NCBI GenBank assembly: GCA_963576565.1
Contig: OY755039.1
Span: 134,457,369-134,521,368 of the forward strand
Reading direction: 5' to 3'
Origin: Aspidapion aeneum
Taxonomy: Eukaryota > Arthropoda > Insecta > Coleoptera > Brentidae
DNA: 64,000 nucleotides
Shown here: positions 33,971 through 45,279 of the stretch, piece after piece
Layout: the number at the start of each line of letters is the position of its first letter
Position numbering within the stretch: the first letter of the stretch is position 1
Translations under genes and position numbers: made by a program
The notes under the pieces: model-generated
Told to the model about the DNA's origin: nothing
The model's database searches: none
Seen by the model: only the letters and a program-made list of their open reading frames with translations

Positions 33971-34894
33971 CTTTTGTAAAAAGTGCAGCCAAAATTTGTG
34001 AATACAATATTAGAGAAAAATAATTTGTTTTTGGTAAAATTTTGTGGTAAAATTTATTTTTGTTTATAACGTTTTATAAATGTAATACGTAACATAAGGT
34101 TTTTGTTTATAATTTTTGTTAGGTATTTGGTAAATGAATGCTTTTAATTTGGCAAATAATTCATTTCGTGGTCAGATCAGATCAGCAGATTTTCTTTTTT
34201 TTATACGCCTTTCTCCCTTACTTTTATTTAGGCTTTTGCCGAGGCCTTCTCTTTATTCATAATTTTTACTTATACCATTTTCATTGTGTATACCTTTATA
34301 AAAATAATAAAGGGATGTAATTCTGAGTCATATCGCTCTAAACCCCCCCCCCCCCCCATAGAACTCAAAAATTTAACTTTTTTATGTCCGAATAATTAAA
34401 CCAAAAACTGCTTTTCTTGTTATAAATTTCACCGCACGACACGATTAGTCAAGAGTGTAAAAAAACAATCGAGATAGAAAAACAGACCTTAGTATTGTTT
34501 TAGGTCTTAAAAATTGTGTTATTCTGGTAGTTAATACTTATGTTCAGTTTGAACAAAATTTTAACTTTTGGTTCGGTAATTTATTAAATTATCCGTCGTT
34601 ATTTTCTCTAAAATTTTACTCAGCTGATACCTACTCCAAACTCAAAGTTTGAAGTAAAGTTCGTCCTTAGTTTACATAATGTGTTTATGGCTTGGAGAAC
34701 GCCTTGTTTGCCTACAAGTTTACGACGAATGAAAATTCAATTTCTCAGCTAAGAATATTTGTTTGTAATATTGATTCGATTTCCCAGAGGATGAGTTGAA
34801 TTAATTAAATTTGAAGTTCGTCCGGGCGCGGCATATTATTATTATATATTTATATGCCAGGGTCATCCAAATTAAGGGTCCACTATTAATATTT
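33971..34894. other. Intergenic with a C homopolymer
   Basis: 34344-34358 is a C run. Nothing else is recognised. Confidence 0.5.
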
Positions 34895-35630
34895 GTAGTA
34901 CTACTATGTCGGCTTAGAACGTTTTTCTACATTGACCGACGCCTATTCTCCACCTTCTTCGATCCTGATAATCCTCTTCTGTCAAGTTTTTTTGACTCAA
35001 TCATCTTTGACTGTTGCCATTCTAGTTTAGGAAGCCCTCTTTTTCTGCGCCCTATTGGTTACCATTCTAGGACCTGCTTTGGTAATCTTTCGTCGTTCAC
35101 CCGTTGTACATGGCCGTACCATATCAGTTGCCTTTTAGTGATGTCATCCGTTATGCTTCCCTCGATTCTCATTTTTTCTTTTATGATCCATTTCTTATAT
35201 GATCTGTTCTAGATGTTCTCATTGATCTTCTTATTGCATCCATTTCGACACTTTTTATCTTTGTTTTGTATTATTCTGTTACGCGACAGGTCTCTATTCC
35301 ATACAACAGCGTGCTTTTCACCATTGTTTCACATATGTTAAATTTTACATTCTTTTTTATTTCTCTGCTCCATAAAATAATGTTAAAACCTCCAATAACC
35401 TTTTTTGCTTGTACTATTCTTTACAGTCTGTTCCAGTCTTATCAAATGTGACACCCAAGTATACACACTCATTGCATGGAGATAATGTTTGTCCATTGTC
35501 TAGTTCTAACTTACTTGATTCGTTTCCAATATATAAGTACTGTGTCTTGTCCACGTTCACTGTTAACCCCCACTTTTGGTATTCTTCCACTATTAGTAAC
35601 TGTGTTATTAAAAGGTACAATAGTATATTA
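34895..35630 (-). pseudogene. LINE RT thumb and C-terminal fragment, second family
   Basis: On the minus strand, from about 35600: EEYQKWGLTVNVDKTQYLYI, then CVYLGVTFDKTGTD, followed in shifting frames by a VIGGFNIILWSREI segment, EMDAIRRSMR, and the same C-terminal text as at 29962-30320 down to the 3' tail near 34900. It is a longer copy of that family, still lacking the YADD catalytic motif. Several frameshifts and a stop (TAA where W is expected near 35062) make it non-functional. Its upstream part is cut off exactly at the left end of the pogo-like element at 35631. Confidence 0.85.
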
Positions 35631-35738
35631 CAGTCGACCTTCGATAACTTGAACTTCGATAACTTGAACTTCGATAACTCAAAATCTTTGAATTCGAACC
35701 AAACTGTTGGCAATAGCGTCAAGGGTAAGAAATATATA

Positions 35739-35978
35739 CAGGGTGTTCCAACTAAAAGGTAACAGACATTCAAGAGGCCTTCAAAACAAGGTATCACTAG
35801 ACCCAGTTTCCCTATTCAAAATATAAGGGTATACCCCTCGAAGATGGTGCGTGCTACAAAAATTTCAAGATAGCCAAAAAGTGTCCCCCTCGTACACAAA
35901 ATCGACGTGTCCGAGCGTTTGTCACATACAACATACAACATAAAAAGACGTCTGTTACCTTTTAGTTGAGATACCCTG
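35739..35978. mobile_element. TA-flanked MITE, AACTAAAAGGTAACAGAC ends
   Basis: The left end is CAGGGTGTTCCAACTAAAAG and the inverted right end is CAGGGTATCTCAACTAAAAG; both go on with GTAACAGAC. TA flanks both ends (35737-35738 and 35979-35980). It is 240 bp long and nested in the pogo-like element. Confidence 0.9.
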
Positions 35979-36208
35979 TATAATTTGGTCTTGATAACTC
36001 AAACTTCAATTAGTCGAATATCTAATTACGAATCGTTCTAACTTGTTTATTTGCATTGTAAGACGCAATGCAGTGTAACTTGTATTCGATTTGCTATAGG
36101 TTTAGGGGTCCTGTGTATGTTACTATGTCACAAAAACCGACTTTTTTTCGGTAAAATAAATATGTAAATTCATACATATGCATAAGAACAAAAATTATGT
36201 ATTCACAT

Positions 36209-36455
36209 GTATAGTTTTTGCAAAGTCACTTGAATAACTCCTAATACGGGGTTCTATCGATTTCATGAAATTTTTCTTTATTCTGCCCTTCAAAATTTAT
36301 CCAAATTCATATAAAATCTTCCTGGTATAATTTCAGCCCTACCGACACAGAAGAGGCGCGCAGCTCTTTGCGGTCCGACGACAAAGTATTTGTTTTCAGA
36401 CCGACCGAGCCCAGGTGGATAGACGGCACCTGATTGGCAGATTTTTTTGAGATGC
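36209..36455 (-). repeat. Repeat block A, inverted relative to 33055-33280
   Basis: It contains TACGGGGTTCTATCGATTTC and GGTGGATAGACGGCACCTG, the inverse of the 33-kb block. Here it is followed by block B in the same order as after 33.7 kb, although A is inverted. Confidence 0.85.
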
Positions 36456-36504
36456 GCTTTTAATTGCTTTCGGGTGTGCTTTTCGGGACCTTTTTAGTCG
36501 GCAG

Positions 36505-36716
36505 TATGCAGAGTTAGAAAATAAATCAGTGTCGTTTCTATAGGTGTAGGAATAGAAAGTTTTATTATTTATTTTTATTTCATTAGTTTATGCCATAATT
36601 AATTGAAATAATTTTCATGAGTATATCTACCGCCGCTAATGTCACTTTCTATAAAGGATATGCCGATGGTCGGCTTTTATCTTTGTTCAACTGACTTTGA
36701 AAAAACTATACTAGAA
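36505..36716 (+). repeat. Repeat block B, copy 2
   Basis: It closely matches 33757-33970. Confidence 0.9.
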
Positions 36717-36895
36717 GTGAACGTTTTTAATATAGACTTGGTTGTATCAGAACTATTGCAAGTATACCAATTTTTATTGTTATTTTAAAAAAATACGAAA
36801 ACGTCGCAAAAATTTTTGTTTATTATTTGATAAGTCTCGATAGTCGACATTTTTATGTGACACATGTTTGTTCGAGTTATCGAATTTCGACTGTA

Positions 36896-37555
36896 TATAC
36901 AGAAAAAATAGATTAATAAATACGAAAAAAATGCCCGTTTTGGCAACGCTGCTTGGCAAGAAAATGGCAAGGCACGAGCTACCAACCGTCTACGTTAAGC
37001 TTTCTCTCTCTTTAGTTATTCAGGCACAGTTGCGGTGCAAAATGTGGGAGATCATTATAACGGACCCTGTATGATTAAATGAACATCTAGCAATATTCCA
37101 TTAACGACATTGTAGCTTTACTTTAATTTTAAGCTTACGTTAATTTAGGTTTAGAGTGTAAATTTAGATAATGTTTAAGTTAAATACATTTTTACATCAC
37201 CTAGCTAATACTAAGTTCGTCAAAATTTAACCAAATCTATTTTTATTTATTTTTCATCAAAAACAATTAAAAAAAGTTTCCATTTATAGAAAAATAACCT
37301 ATATTTGCAACATTATTATGTACAAAGCATGGTAAAACTGTACATTATTAATTTAAGTTAATGTAGATAAAATAAATATTTTCTAATAAAAAGGAATTTA
37401 CTACAAAATATTCGTCAAAAAACCCAGCCTTTTTTTTAACTAGAAAATTAGCCTCTCAAGGAAATTTATATTCCTAAATCAATGGGCAACAAATTTTTAA
37501 ACTTTAGATTTAATAAAAATTCAACGTTCCTTTTTTTTATTGCTAGTAGTCATAC
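36896..37555. other. Intergenic, nothing recognised
   Basis: A+T-rich, no credible gene. The 68-codon frame at 36868-37074 straddles an element boundary and is not accepted. Confidence 0.5.
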
Positions 37556-37680
37556 ACAAAATTTTATGAAAATCGGGTTAGCGGTTTAGGAGCTATCGTG
37601 TTACGGACAGAAATAATATACACATACACCCACACAGACACACAGACAGACATTACGACGATATTGGTAAGATAAGTCAA
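37556..37680 (+). repeat. Dispersed repeat end with ACACAGACA tail
   Basis: AAAATCGGGTTAGCGGTTTA, GGAGCTATCGTGTTACGGACAG and the following CACACAGACAGAC tail match the 26.95-27.05 kb repeat end. Confidence 0.75.
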
Positions 37681-38060
37681 AATACATCGAAATAACACAT
37701 TTTTGCCTTTATCTCAAAAATAATACCTTCTCTAGCCAATGCTACGCAAGCTAGGAAGGTAAAAATTATTTAGTTAAGCTTCCTTATTACTTGGTGTTTA
37801 TAGGATGTTTTTAAGCAAATTGAGGTTTGACACAAAATAACTCATTCTTATCAGCGCGCAGCGTTTAACTTTAAAACTATTTACTTGACGAGTAGAATGG
37901 GTTTTATAGTGTCAAAATTTAATTTGATAAGAATTATTTAAAACACCATATTATAAGATTTAGCTTAATTGAAGGTATACAATAATTTGAAAAGCAACTC
38001 TCTTTCTTACGGAAAAACTGCGCAAGCGTTATATTGTCTCAAATCCCAGAATTTATAGGG

Positions 38061-38552
38061 TCGACTTTATTCTGACACATTTTCAAAGAAAACTAACAGC
38101 TGACCTCTCAAAATTGACATACCAAAGCCAAATATAATAATAAAGTCGCTAACTTTCATTTAATAAGTACCGACACTAATAAATCCGGTTCCTAAATACA
38201 CAAAGGCTGAGTTTTGAAGGAAAACAGCTGCTTTTTATATGTAAATCTGTCACCCTACGATCGATTTTAAAATAAGGTCAGGTTTTATTCCTATAAGTGT
38301 CTAATAATAGACACTCATTGGAATAAAACCTGACCTTATTTTAAAATCAGCAGTATTGTGACAGATTTACATATAATAAGCAGCTGCTTTCTTTCAAAAT
38401 TCGGCCTTTGTTTATTTAAGAACCGGATTTATTGGTGTCTGTTTATATTACATGAAAGATGGCGTCTTTATTTTTAAATTTGACTTTGGTATGTCAATTT
38501 TGAGAGGTCAGCTGTCAGTTTTGTGTGTAAATCTGTCAGAATAAAGCCAACT
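38061..38552. mobile_element. Nested palindromic (foldback) element
   Basis: Successive segments of the left arm recur inverted in the right arm in perfect nesting order: TTTATTCTGACA, CAGCTGACCTCTCAAAATTG, ACATGTAAATCTGTCAC-like text, and TAAAATAAGGTCAGGTTTTA. The centre is TAATAATAGACACT near 38310. The total is about 490 bp. The outer right flank repeats the innermost motif (TAAAATAAGGTTTGGTTTTA), so an extra partial unit lies outside the palindrome. Confidence 0.85.
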
Positions 38553-38992
38553 GTAAAATAAGGTTTGGTTTTATTCCAATAAGTCCCTAATGTTTAGTAC
38601 AAGAGCAGAACGTTGTAGAGGCGCTAATTGTTGCACGGCACCCCGCTATATTGCGCCAAATTTAATAGTAAAACTCCCCGTTTAAGTGTATGGTCTATCT
38701 CTGTCATTCGTCTATGGATCAACCACTGCTACAAAAACCACCATCAAAATTGGTTGTACATGTTTACACATTTTTAAATTAGACCAATTTGAAATGTAGC
38801 TGTCTGAACTTAGCATTATATATACCATAATAAACTAATTATATCATTATGATACATTTTTCTATCTCATTTTAACAGGTTAAATATATGTCGTTCTAAA
38901 ACTTGTCTCGTTTTTTTCAGCTTGTCCCGTATTTAGCTTTTTGTTTTTACCTTTAGTCCCGTTTTGCCCTAAAACAGATCTGGCAACCATAG

Positions 38993-39046
38993 TAGCGCAA
39001 TGGTAACACATTTGCTTCACACGCCGGGCTGTCTCGGTTCGAATCC
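38993..39046 (+). promoter_or_regulatory. tRNA-like Pol III promoter (A and B boxes), probable SINE head
   Basis: TAGCGCAATGG at 38993-39003 resembles an A box and GGTTCGAATCC at 39036-39046 is an exact B box. They are 43 bp apart, as in a tRNA gene. The acceptor-stem strands do not pair convincingly, so this is more likely a tRNA-derived SINE than a working tRNA gene. A frame on the other strand across it (38880-39176) is a shadow. Confidence 0.6.
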
Positions 39047-40228
39047 TGGCAAGGTACATGGATGTTTGCGATTGTTTAAAATCCTTCCACTCTGCTATAA
39101 CTTTGCGAGATTGGGAGACTGATCCTAAATGGCCGAAAATCCAGTTACAAAAAAATACGAAAGTGTAACTATGCACGGTTTACTCAAAACCATAAACAAA
39201 AATTTCACCGCCTCCTAGTCCTGAATTAGTATCCTACGAACATAATAAACGGTGGTAAGTACTGGAAAAAATACATTTGCATTTTAATACTTTCATTTGG
39301 CTTTGCGGATTGACTTTACATTTCGTTATAGAATTTTATTTGTACGTATCTGCAGGAGAGCAGAAAAAATACAAAAACCTTCCCGCAGGGTACGCTATGA
39401 ATATTATACGTTTTGCAATTTAGCATAGGGGTGCATCATTATTAGAAATTTAAACTGTTTCCGTTGAAATATGCATGGAAATATTCAAATGCTTTAACAT
39501 AATAAATGGGGCTTTCCATGTCAACCAGGTCACCATTTTTATCAAAACTTGTTTCTAGCCTTCCCTTTGGAAGAAATTTTAAAACTTCTTAAATCTACAG
39601 GTTGATTTATTTTTTAAAATGAACTAGACATGTATATTTATAATTTCCCAATTTTTCCTAAAAATTACGAATTTAAAAAGAAAATACTTTACATAGTTTT
39701 CGTTTGGCTGTGACATAATTTTTGTAGTTTGTTCTTGAGCATAGAAAGTAATTTAAAACAAACAATTTTGCTTATTTCGCAACGTTTTGTTTACGTATTG
39801 ATACTTTTTCACCTTTTGAGGCTTAAGAAAGTTTAAATACAGAAACAAAACGTTGGCACAAGAAAAAATGTTTTTTCTTTTAATACACCCATAAAAAACT
39901 ACAAATAAAATATTTTAGACACTACAGGGACTAAAGTGGTTACTTAAGTCGTTTCTAAAGTAAAAAGTAACATAATGAAGTTTTATTTTTTTTTATTAAA
40001 AATAAAATAATACTAAAATGTATTTTAGAGACAGCATTTATAGACCAGGGAAAAATTTCTTACGATTTCCAAGAAATTGTACCTTTGTATAAAATTTTCT
40101 ACATATATAAAGTACCCTTCCACGGTTTCAAAAACATACTTAGTAAGGTTTTTTGTTAACTTTTCTGTGGCGCAGAGGCAATTTACTAATATACAAGATT
40201 TGTACAAACATAAGTCTCTGATTTATTA
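39047..40228. other. Intergenic, nothing recognised
   Basis: A+T-rich; the first part may be the body of the SINE. Confidence 0.45.
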
Positions 40229-42595
40229 AAGGAGGAGGCACTAAATACATTGTTTACCGGGACGCGTCAGATGAGCTGAATTTGAGATATGTTGAAGGAC
40301 AAAACTTCCTGATATTTTTACCAAAAAAAATTAGGGGGGTCATAGGATTCGTTTTCGAGCGATACTTATTTAAATGTGCGCCACTGAAATATGGAAAAAT
40401 ATGACCATTTGTAGTTTTTCTGTAATAACTTATCGCCAAATAAAGATAAAAAACTGATATTAGCTTTACTTTATTGGTAAAAGAGTTATTTTAAGAATTT
40501 TATCACTTTTTGACATATAGTTATCACATACCTACAGAGTGGCTCAAAATAATAAAAAAAATACTGGAAAAATACCTGAGATTTATTAAATATAAAGAAA
40601 GGAAACTAAAAATGCATGGTCAAAATTAACTTCACTTGTGAGTCGCTTTAACTATTCTAGAGTGGTGTTTGCATAATAGGTTATGTTATAAGGTAACAGG
40701 GTATTTCAAAAAAAAAATTAATTCAACGCATGACACGTTTACTAATTGTCTACGGAATAGTGTGTTTACCGGGATGTGTTAAATGAGGTGAAGTTATGAT
40801 ATGTTAGGACCCAAGCCGGCTAAATACTCGTCTCAAAGAAATTGGGGGTCATCGGTTTCGTTTTCGAGCTGTAACTATTTAAATCCGCCACTGGAAGAAA
40901 GAAAAATGTGACTTTTTGTAGTGTTTTTGCTATAACTTCTCGTCAAATAGAAATCCAATATTAATTTTATTTAGTTGAAAAAGAAAACTATTTTTAAGTA
41001 TGTTTCCAATTTTTTTATAGTTTTCGTCACATATCTACAGAGTGGCTCAAAACATGAATAACAGAAATACAGGAATAATAACTGGGATTTGTTAAATATA
41101 CTTAAAGAGATGAAATTAAAAATGCATAGTCAAAATAAATTCATTTGCTTCAATGTGAGTCGTTGTAATTATTGTAAAGTAATATTTACATATATAATGG
41201 TTTATGTAGTAAACCTATACGGTAAATCAAACATTTTTTAAATTAAACAAATAATAGGTGTACTAACTGTGTAGCGGAATAGTGTGTTTAACGGGATGCG
41301 TCAGATCAGGTGAATTTGAGATATGTTAGAGCCCGAGCCATCCTGAAACTTGCTCAAAAAAATTGAGGGAGGGGGTCATCGGTTTCGTTTTTGAGCTATA
41401 CTCTTATGGATTTTCGCTACAACTTCTATCTCTTTATAGTGAAAAAAAGTTGATATTTAAACTTTTGTCAATTAAGTTTTTTCACAGGCTTTTTTTTTGT
41501 CTTTTTGTCCCCACATTTCCTATACTCTAGCATTAAATTAGTATAACTCGAGAACAAAACCGATCACCACCAACTTTTTCTTGAAACAAGTATTACGACG
41601 GTTTAGGCTCTAACATATCTCAAATTCAGTGCATCTGACGCATCTCAGTAAACATTTTCCACACACTATTCCATAGGCAATTAGTACACTTCAAAAATGT
41701 TTGAAATACCCATTATTACTATTATTGTATTTCAATTATTCATAGTTTGAGCCACTATGTAGATATGTGACGAAAACTATATATCAAAACTGAGAACATA
41801 CTTAAAAAGACTCTTTTTTTTTCAACAAAATAAAATTCATATTGGTTTTTTATTTTTCTTTCACGAGAAGTTATAACAAAAATCTACAAAATCCTACATT
41901 TTTTCATAATCCATTGGGCGCATTTAAATAATTACAGCTCGAAAACGAAACCGATGACCCCCCATTTTTTTTGAAACAAGCATCCGGACGGTTTAGGTTC
42001 AAACATATCTTAAATTCACCTCATTTGACGCATCCCAGTAAACACACTATTTCGTAGACAATTAGTAAATATGTCATGCGTTGAATTAATTTTTTTCTGA
42101 AATACCCTGTTAGCTTATAACATCCCCTATTATGCAAACATCACTCTAGAATAGTTAAAACGACTTACATGAAAGCAAGTGATGTTAATTTTGACTATGC
42201 ATTTTTAGTTCCCTTTCTTTATAGGTAGTAAATCTCAGGTATTTTGCCTGTATTTTTTTAAAATTATTTTGAGCCACTCTGTAGGTATGTGACGCAAACT
42301 AAATGTTAAAAATTAATAAAATTCCTAAAAGGACTCTTTTGTAAATAAAATAAGACTAATATCATTTTTTTGTTTTTATTTCGCGATAAGTTATTAAAAA
42401 AAAGTTACAAAAGGTCATATTTTTCCATATTTCAGTGGCGCGCATTTAAATAAGTATAGCTCGAAAACGAATCCTATGACCCCCCCAATTTTTTTTGGTA
42501 AAAATATCAGAAAGGTTTGGCCTTCAACATATCTCAAATTCAGCTCATCTGACGCGTCCCGGTAAACAATGTATTTAGTGCCTCCTCCTTTCTTC
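40229..42595. mobile_element. 2.4-kb foldback element with three tandem units per arm
   Basis: The left end GGAGGAGGCACTAAATACAT recurs inverted at the right end (42573-42592). Within the left arm, a unit of about 520 bp marked by GTTTACCGGGACGCGTCAGA, CATCGGTTTCGTTTT and CTACAGAGTGGCTCAAAA is repeated at about 40255, 40776 and 41298. The same three markers recur inverted in the right arm, at about 41640, 42030 and 42550. The centre is near 41410. Just outside the right end, GTGACTGCCCTGTATA suggests a TACAGGGCAGTCAC terminus that the left side has lost. No coding sequence. Confidence 0.85.
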
Positions 42596-43272
42596 AAAAC
42601 CGTGACTGCCCTGTATATGCTTCCTACATTTTTTAAAACCTGTTAAAATTCCTAATATAATGACGTATTATACTATTAAATGTTTTTTTTTTTTAAGTTA
42701 AAGAAAATATGAACAAGTATTTAGTTTTTCCAAAGAATTTGCGATTATTAAAAAAAAACTTTTTTATTAATTCTCAAAAGCAGAAAACAAGAAACAATTA
42801 ATACGGTTTACCACAAAACATTTTGGGATCTCTTCGTTACTAAAAAATCATAAAAAAATTAAATTATGCTACAGAGGAAAGACGATAATATGCTGACAAA
42901 ACAAAGCAAAATCGCATTTTCTTGACTATTGACTCGGATTGATCAAATTTTCTTTAAAACCGTTTCAACTATTTAAATGAGTAAAGCACCAGTTTATGGT
43001 ACTTTCACCAAAAAATTTTTTTTAAAAATTTGATATAAGGATAAGCCACACAAATTATCAGAAATATTAAAAATGCTTATTTGGTGTCTTTTGATTTTAT
43101 TTCACTTTTGTCTGTTTTTACCTCATAACAATGCCATTTCGCTGTTTAGCCTTGATAGTGGCACAACTAAAAAAAATGCGTTTTTGCGTTTTCTGTTTTG
43201 CGTGACTCTTATCATTTTCATAAAATATATTTACCACAAAATTTTCCTTATTTTCTATTTCAAGCATTTTTG
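42596..43272. other. Intergenic, nothing recognised
   Basis: No credible gene or repeat boundary. Confidence 0.5.
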
Positions 43273-43314
43273 TTTATTTAACTTTTTTCCATTTTTGGAA
43301 AAAAGTTAAATAAA
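43273..43314. repeat. Perfect 18-bp hairpin
   Basis: TTTATTTAACTTTTTTCC is followed by a 6-base loop (ATTTTT) and the exact reverse complement. It is compact enough to fold as a hairpin, but it lacks the G+C-rich stem and U-run of a bacterial terminator, which would be irrelevant here. Confidence 0.9.
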
Positions 43315-43479
43315 AATGACTTAAAATTAATATAGTTAAGATGATAAATAAAAGATATAGTTTGGATGGTTGATTAGTGCCTACAACCAAAAAAATGTGG
43401 TAAGATATATTTGATCACTCTGAAAAAACAAATATTAAAATTTAAAATTCTTTTATCTTTAACGCAATTCTATATCATT

Positions 43480-43800
43480 TGAATTACAGAATTCTCCACT
43501 TCCCACTTCTGTTCAGGATACCTCTTTTTCGCTGGATTTTCAACTAGTAATAGCATCTATTTGAACCCTCGCATTAGCTTGCTGGGGGTATGAGAGTCTT
43601 TTGAAGATTTTTGAAAGGTATGTTACATTTTAAGGGGGTATCGGTTTAATCTATTTAATATGCACTAAAGTTGCTTCAGATGTAGTTACACTTCATTGTT
43701 TAACTTGTTTTAGCTGATGATGGGTCTCTTTAGACTCGAAACATGTCGTAAATAAAACCCGAAACAATAAAGACTTTAGTGGAGAAGACATTCAGTTTTT
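43480..43800 (+). mobile_element. Penelope-like element 3'/terminal fragment
   Basis: This block ends in a hammerhead-like motif followed by AATAAAACCC...AATAAAGACTTTAGTGGAGAA. The tail TTAGTGGAGAA also follows the motif at 47.7 kb, so both belong to one family. No RT or GIY-YIG endonuclease was found nearby. Confidence 0.5.
43695..43768 (+). ncRNA. Hammerhead-ribozyme-like motif 1
   Basis: CTGATGA (43714-43720, an exact core) is followed by T and a 6-bp stem II (GGGTCT, loop CTTT, AGACTC with one G-U pair), then GAAAC (43738-43742) and ATGTC ending at 43747, the expected cleavage position. Stem III would be the palindrome ACATGT, which favours a dimer. Stem I: ATTGTTT (43695-43701) can pair with AAACAAT (43762-43768), and TTTA near the core with TAAA. 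The base pair directly at the cleavage site is G-G, a mismatch, and there is one extra T before stem II. Self-cleavage is inference. Confidence 0.6.
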
Positions 43801-44647
43801 CTTTGTAATTTGCAAACTCCACTTTGAGAAATGGACTATTTTTTCAATCCTATATATTTGTAAATAAAAAAATACCACGCCTATTTATCTGCCCGATGGC
43901 ACTCTTTTGCCAATTTTTGTAAAAAAGAGTATTTTTTTATTGGTTTCAACATTTCAAAAATAACAATCAAGCTCCCGATTGCGATACATTTATGAAATGT
44001 TGCACACTTAATATAAGTATTTTGGTTTACGAGCAAACTCATATAGTTACCTGAAATTTTGCACACATGTCAAAATATCGCCATTTTTTCTCGTAAAGAT
44101 GCTAAAATCGACCTTTTTTTTAAATACCGTAAAACGAGGTTACTTTGCTCCACTTTTTTGAGTTAATTCGAAAAATTCAAAGAAATAACCAAAAATTATA
44201 CCATAAAAAATGTTTTTTTGGTTTTATTGAAAAACACATGGTATAGGTAATTAAGAAAATACTTATACATAGTACCTATAGTATAATACCTATTATAAAT
44301 ATTTTTTTAACTTGAAAAGTGGAGTCAAGTTTGCCATAGTCCGAGGTTACTTTATAAAATTTGAAAAAAAAAAATTGGTGTTTTATATGTTGACGCTAAC
44401 TACACCCAATATTTAGTTAGCTTTTCCCCAAACATTCAAAATGGTGAATAAAAAATTTTAAAATATTGGTTTTTTAAGTTTTTATTGCATAGAAATCGAT
44501 AACTGCACTAGTAACCAAATTTTTCGAGCTCAAATTTTAAAGGAATTTCAAGCTGCACTTCACTCTGGTATTAACTCGAGACGACTAAGCAGAAAACAGC
44601 GGCTACCGCGTCTTTAAAAAGTTACATTCGCAACGGATAATTCACGC
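43801..44647. other. Intergenic, nothing recognised
   Basis: A+T-rich without credible genes. Confidence 0.5.
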
Positions 44648-44655
44648 GTGGTGGC

Positions 44656-45271
44656 CAGTGTTGCCAGGTCCCACAGAAATATTGCATTAGAAATATTTCG
44701 AAAAAGCATGAGATTTCAAAAAAAAAGCATGAGATGGCGGAATTTTCGCTATTGCCTCTAGCAAGATGCTCATTCATTATTGCAGGCACTTCTTACCACG
44801 CATACATTGAGGTCCGGGCAGGTTTTGGTCAGTTTCACTACCACTGCTAGTAGCACTATCACTTAGTCCCATTTTGTATAATCTATGTACCTATCTTTTA
44901 ATACCATTACACTTGAAAACAACAGAATAATGGATTATTGTTTTCGGGGAATACCCGAATAAGCGAACCGCGCATTTCTACGTCATTCTCTCTACTAGGC
45001 GCGAGGTTGCAATTTGCGATTATGAAACACGTTCCAACGATGCCAAGTTGCAAATTTTTCGCGGCACTTCTTTGTGACGTAAGCCGAATTCTCTTATGTT
45101 TCATTTGTTATTTGTAGTTCATAGTTACCTCTATAATAAATTTTTTAGGTATAATTTATTTTTGTCTCTGTAAGCTGAAAAGCATGAGATTTTATGATAA
45201 AATAATGATAGCATGAGATTTGTTTGAAAAACATGAGATCTCATGCAAAATCATGAGACCTGGCATCACTG
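44656..45271. mobile_element. hAT-type element with 8-bp target duplication
   Basis: The ends CAGTGTTGCCAGGTC and GACCTGGCATCACTG are flanked by GTGGTGGC at 44648-44655 and 45272-45279. GCATGAGAT occurs repeatedly near both ends, in direct and inverted order, as subterminal transposase-binding motifs often do. No transposase is encoded; the 65-codon minus-strand frame at 44907-45104 is not recognisable. Confidence 0.9.
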
Positions 45272-45279
45272 GTGGTGGC

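Larger units (their letters stand above)
35631..36893. mobile_element. Composite TA-flanked element with CAGTCGA-TTCGATAACT ends (pogo-like)
   Basis: The left end is CAGTCGACCTTCGATAACTT and the inverted right end is CAGTCGAAATTCGATAACTC. TA flanks both (35629-35630 and 36894-36895). TA targets and this style of terminus suggest a pogo/Tigger-type element. Next to the left end a 15-bp unit TTCGATAACTTGAAC is repeated three times. The interior holds a nested MITE and two blocks shared with 33.0-34.0 kb. No transposase is readable. Confidence 0.65.

Noticed and set aside
38993..39065. Functional tRNA gene
   Set aside because: A and B boxes are present but acceptor and anticodon stems do not pair convincingly; a SINE is more likely.
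38880..39176. 98-codon minus-strand frame
   Set aside because: Overlaps the tRNA-like promoter and has no recognisable content.
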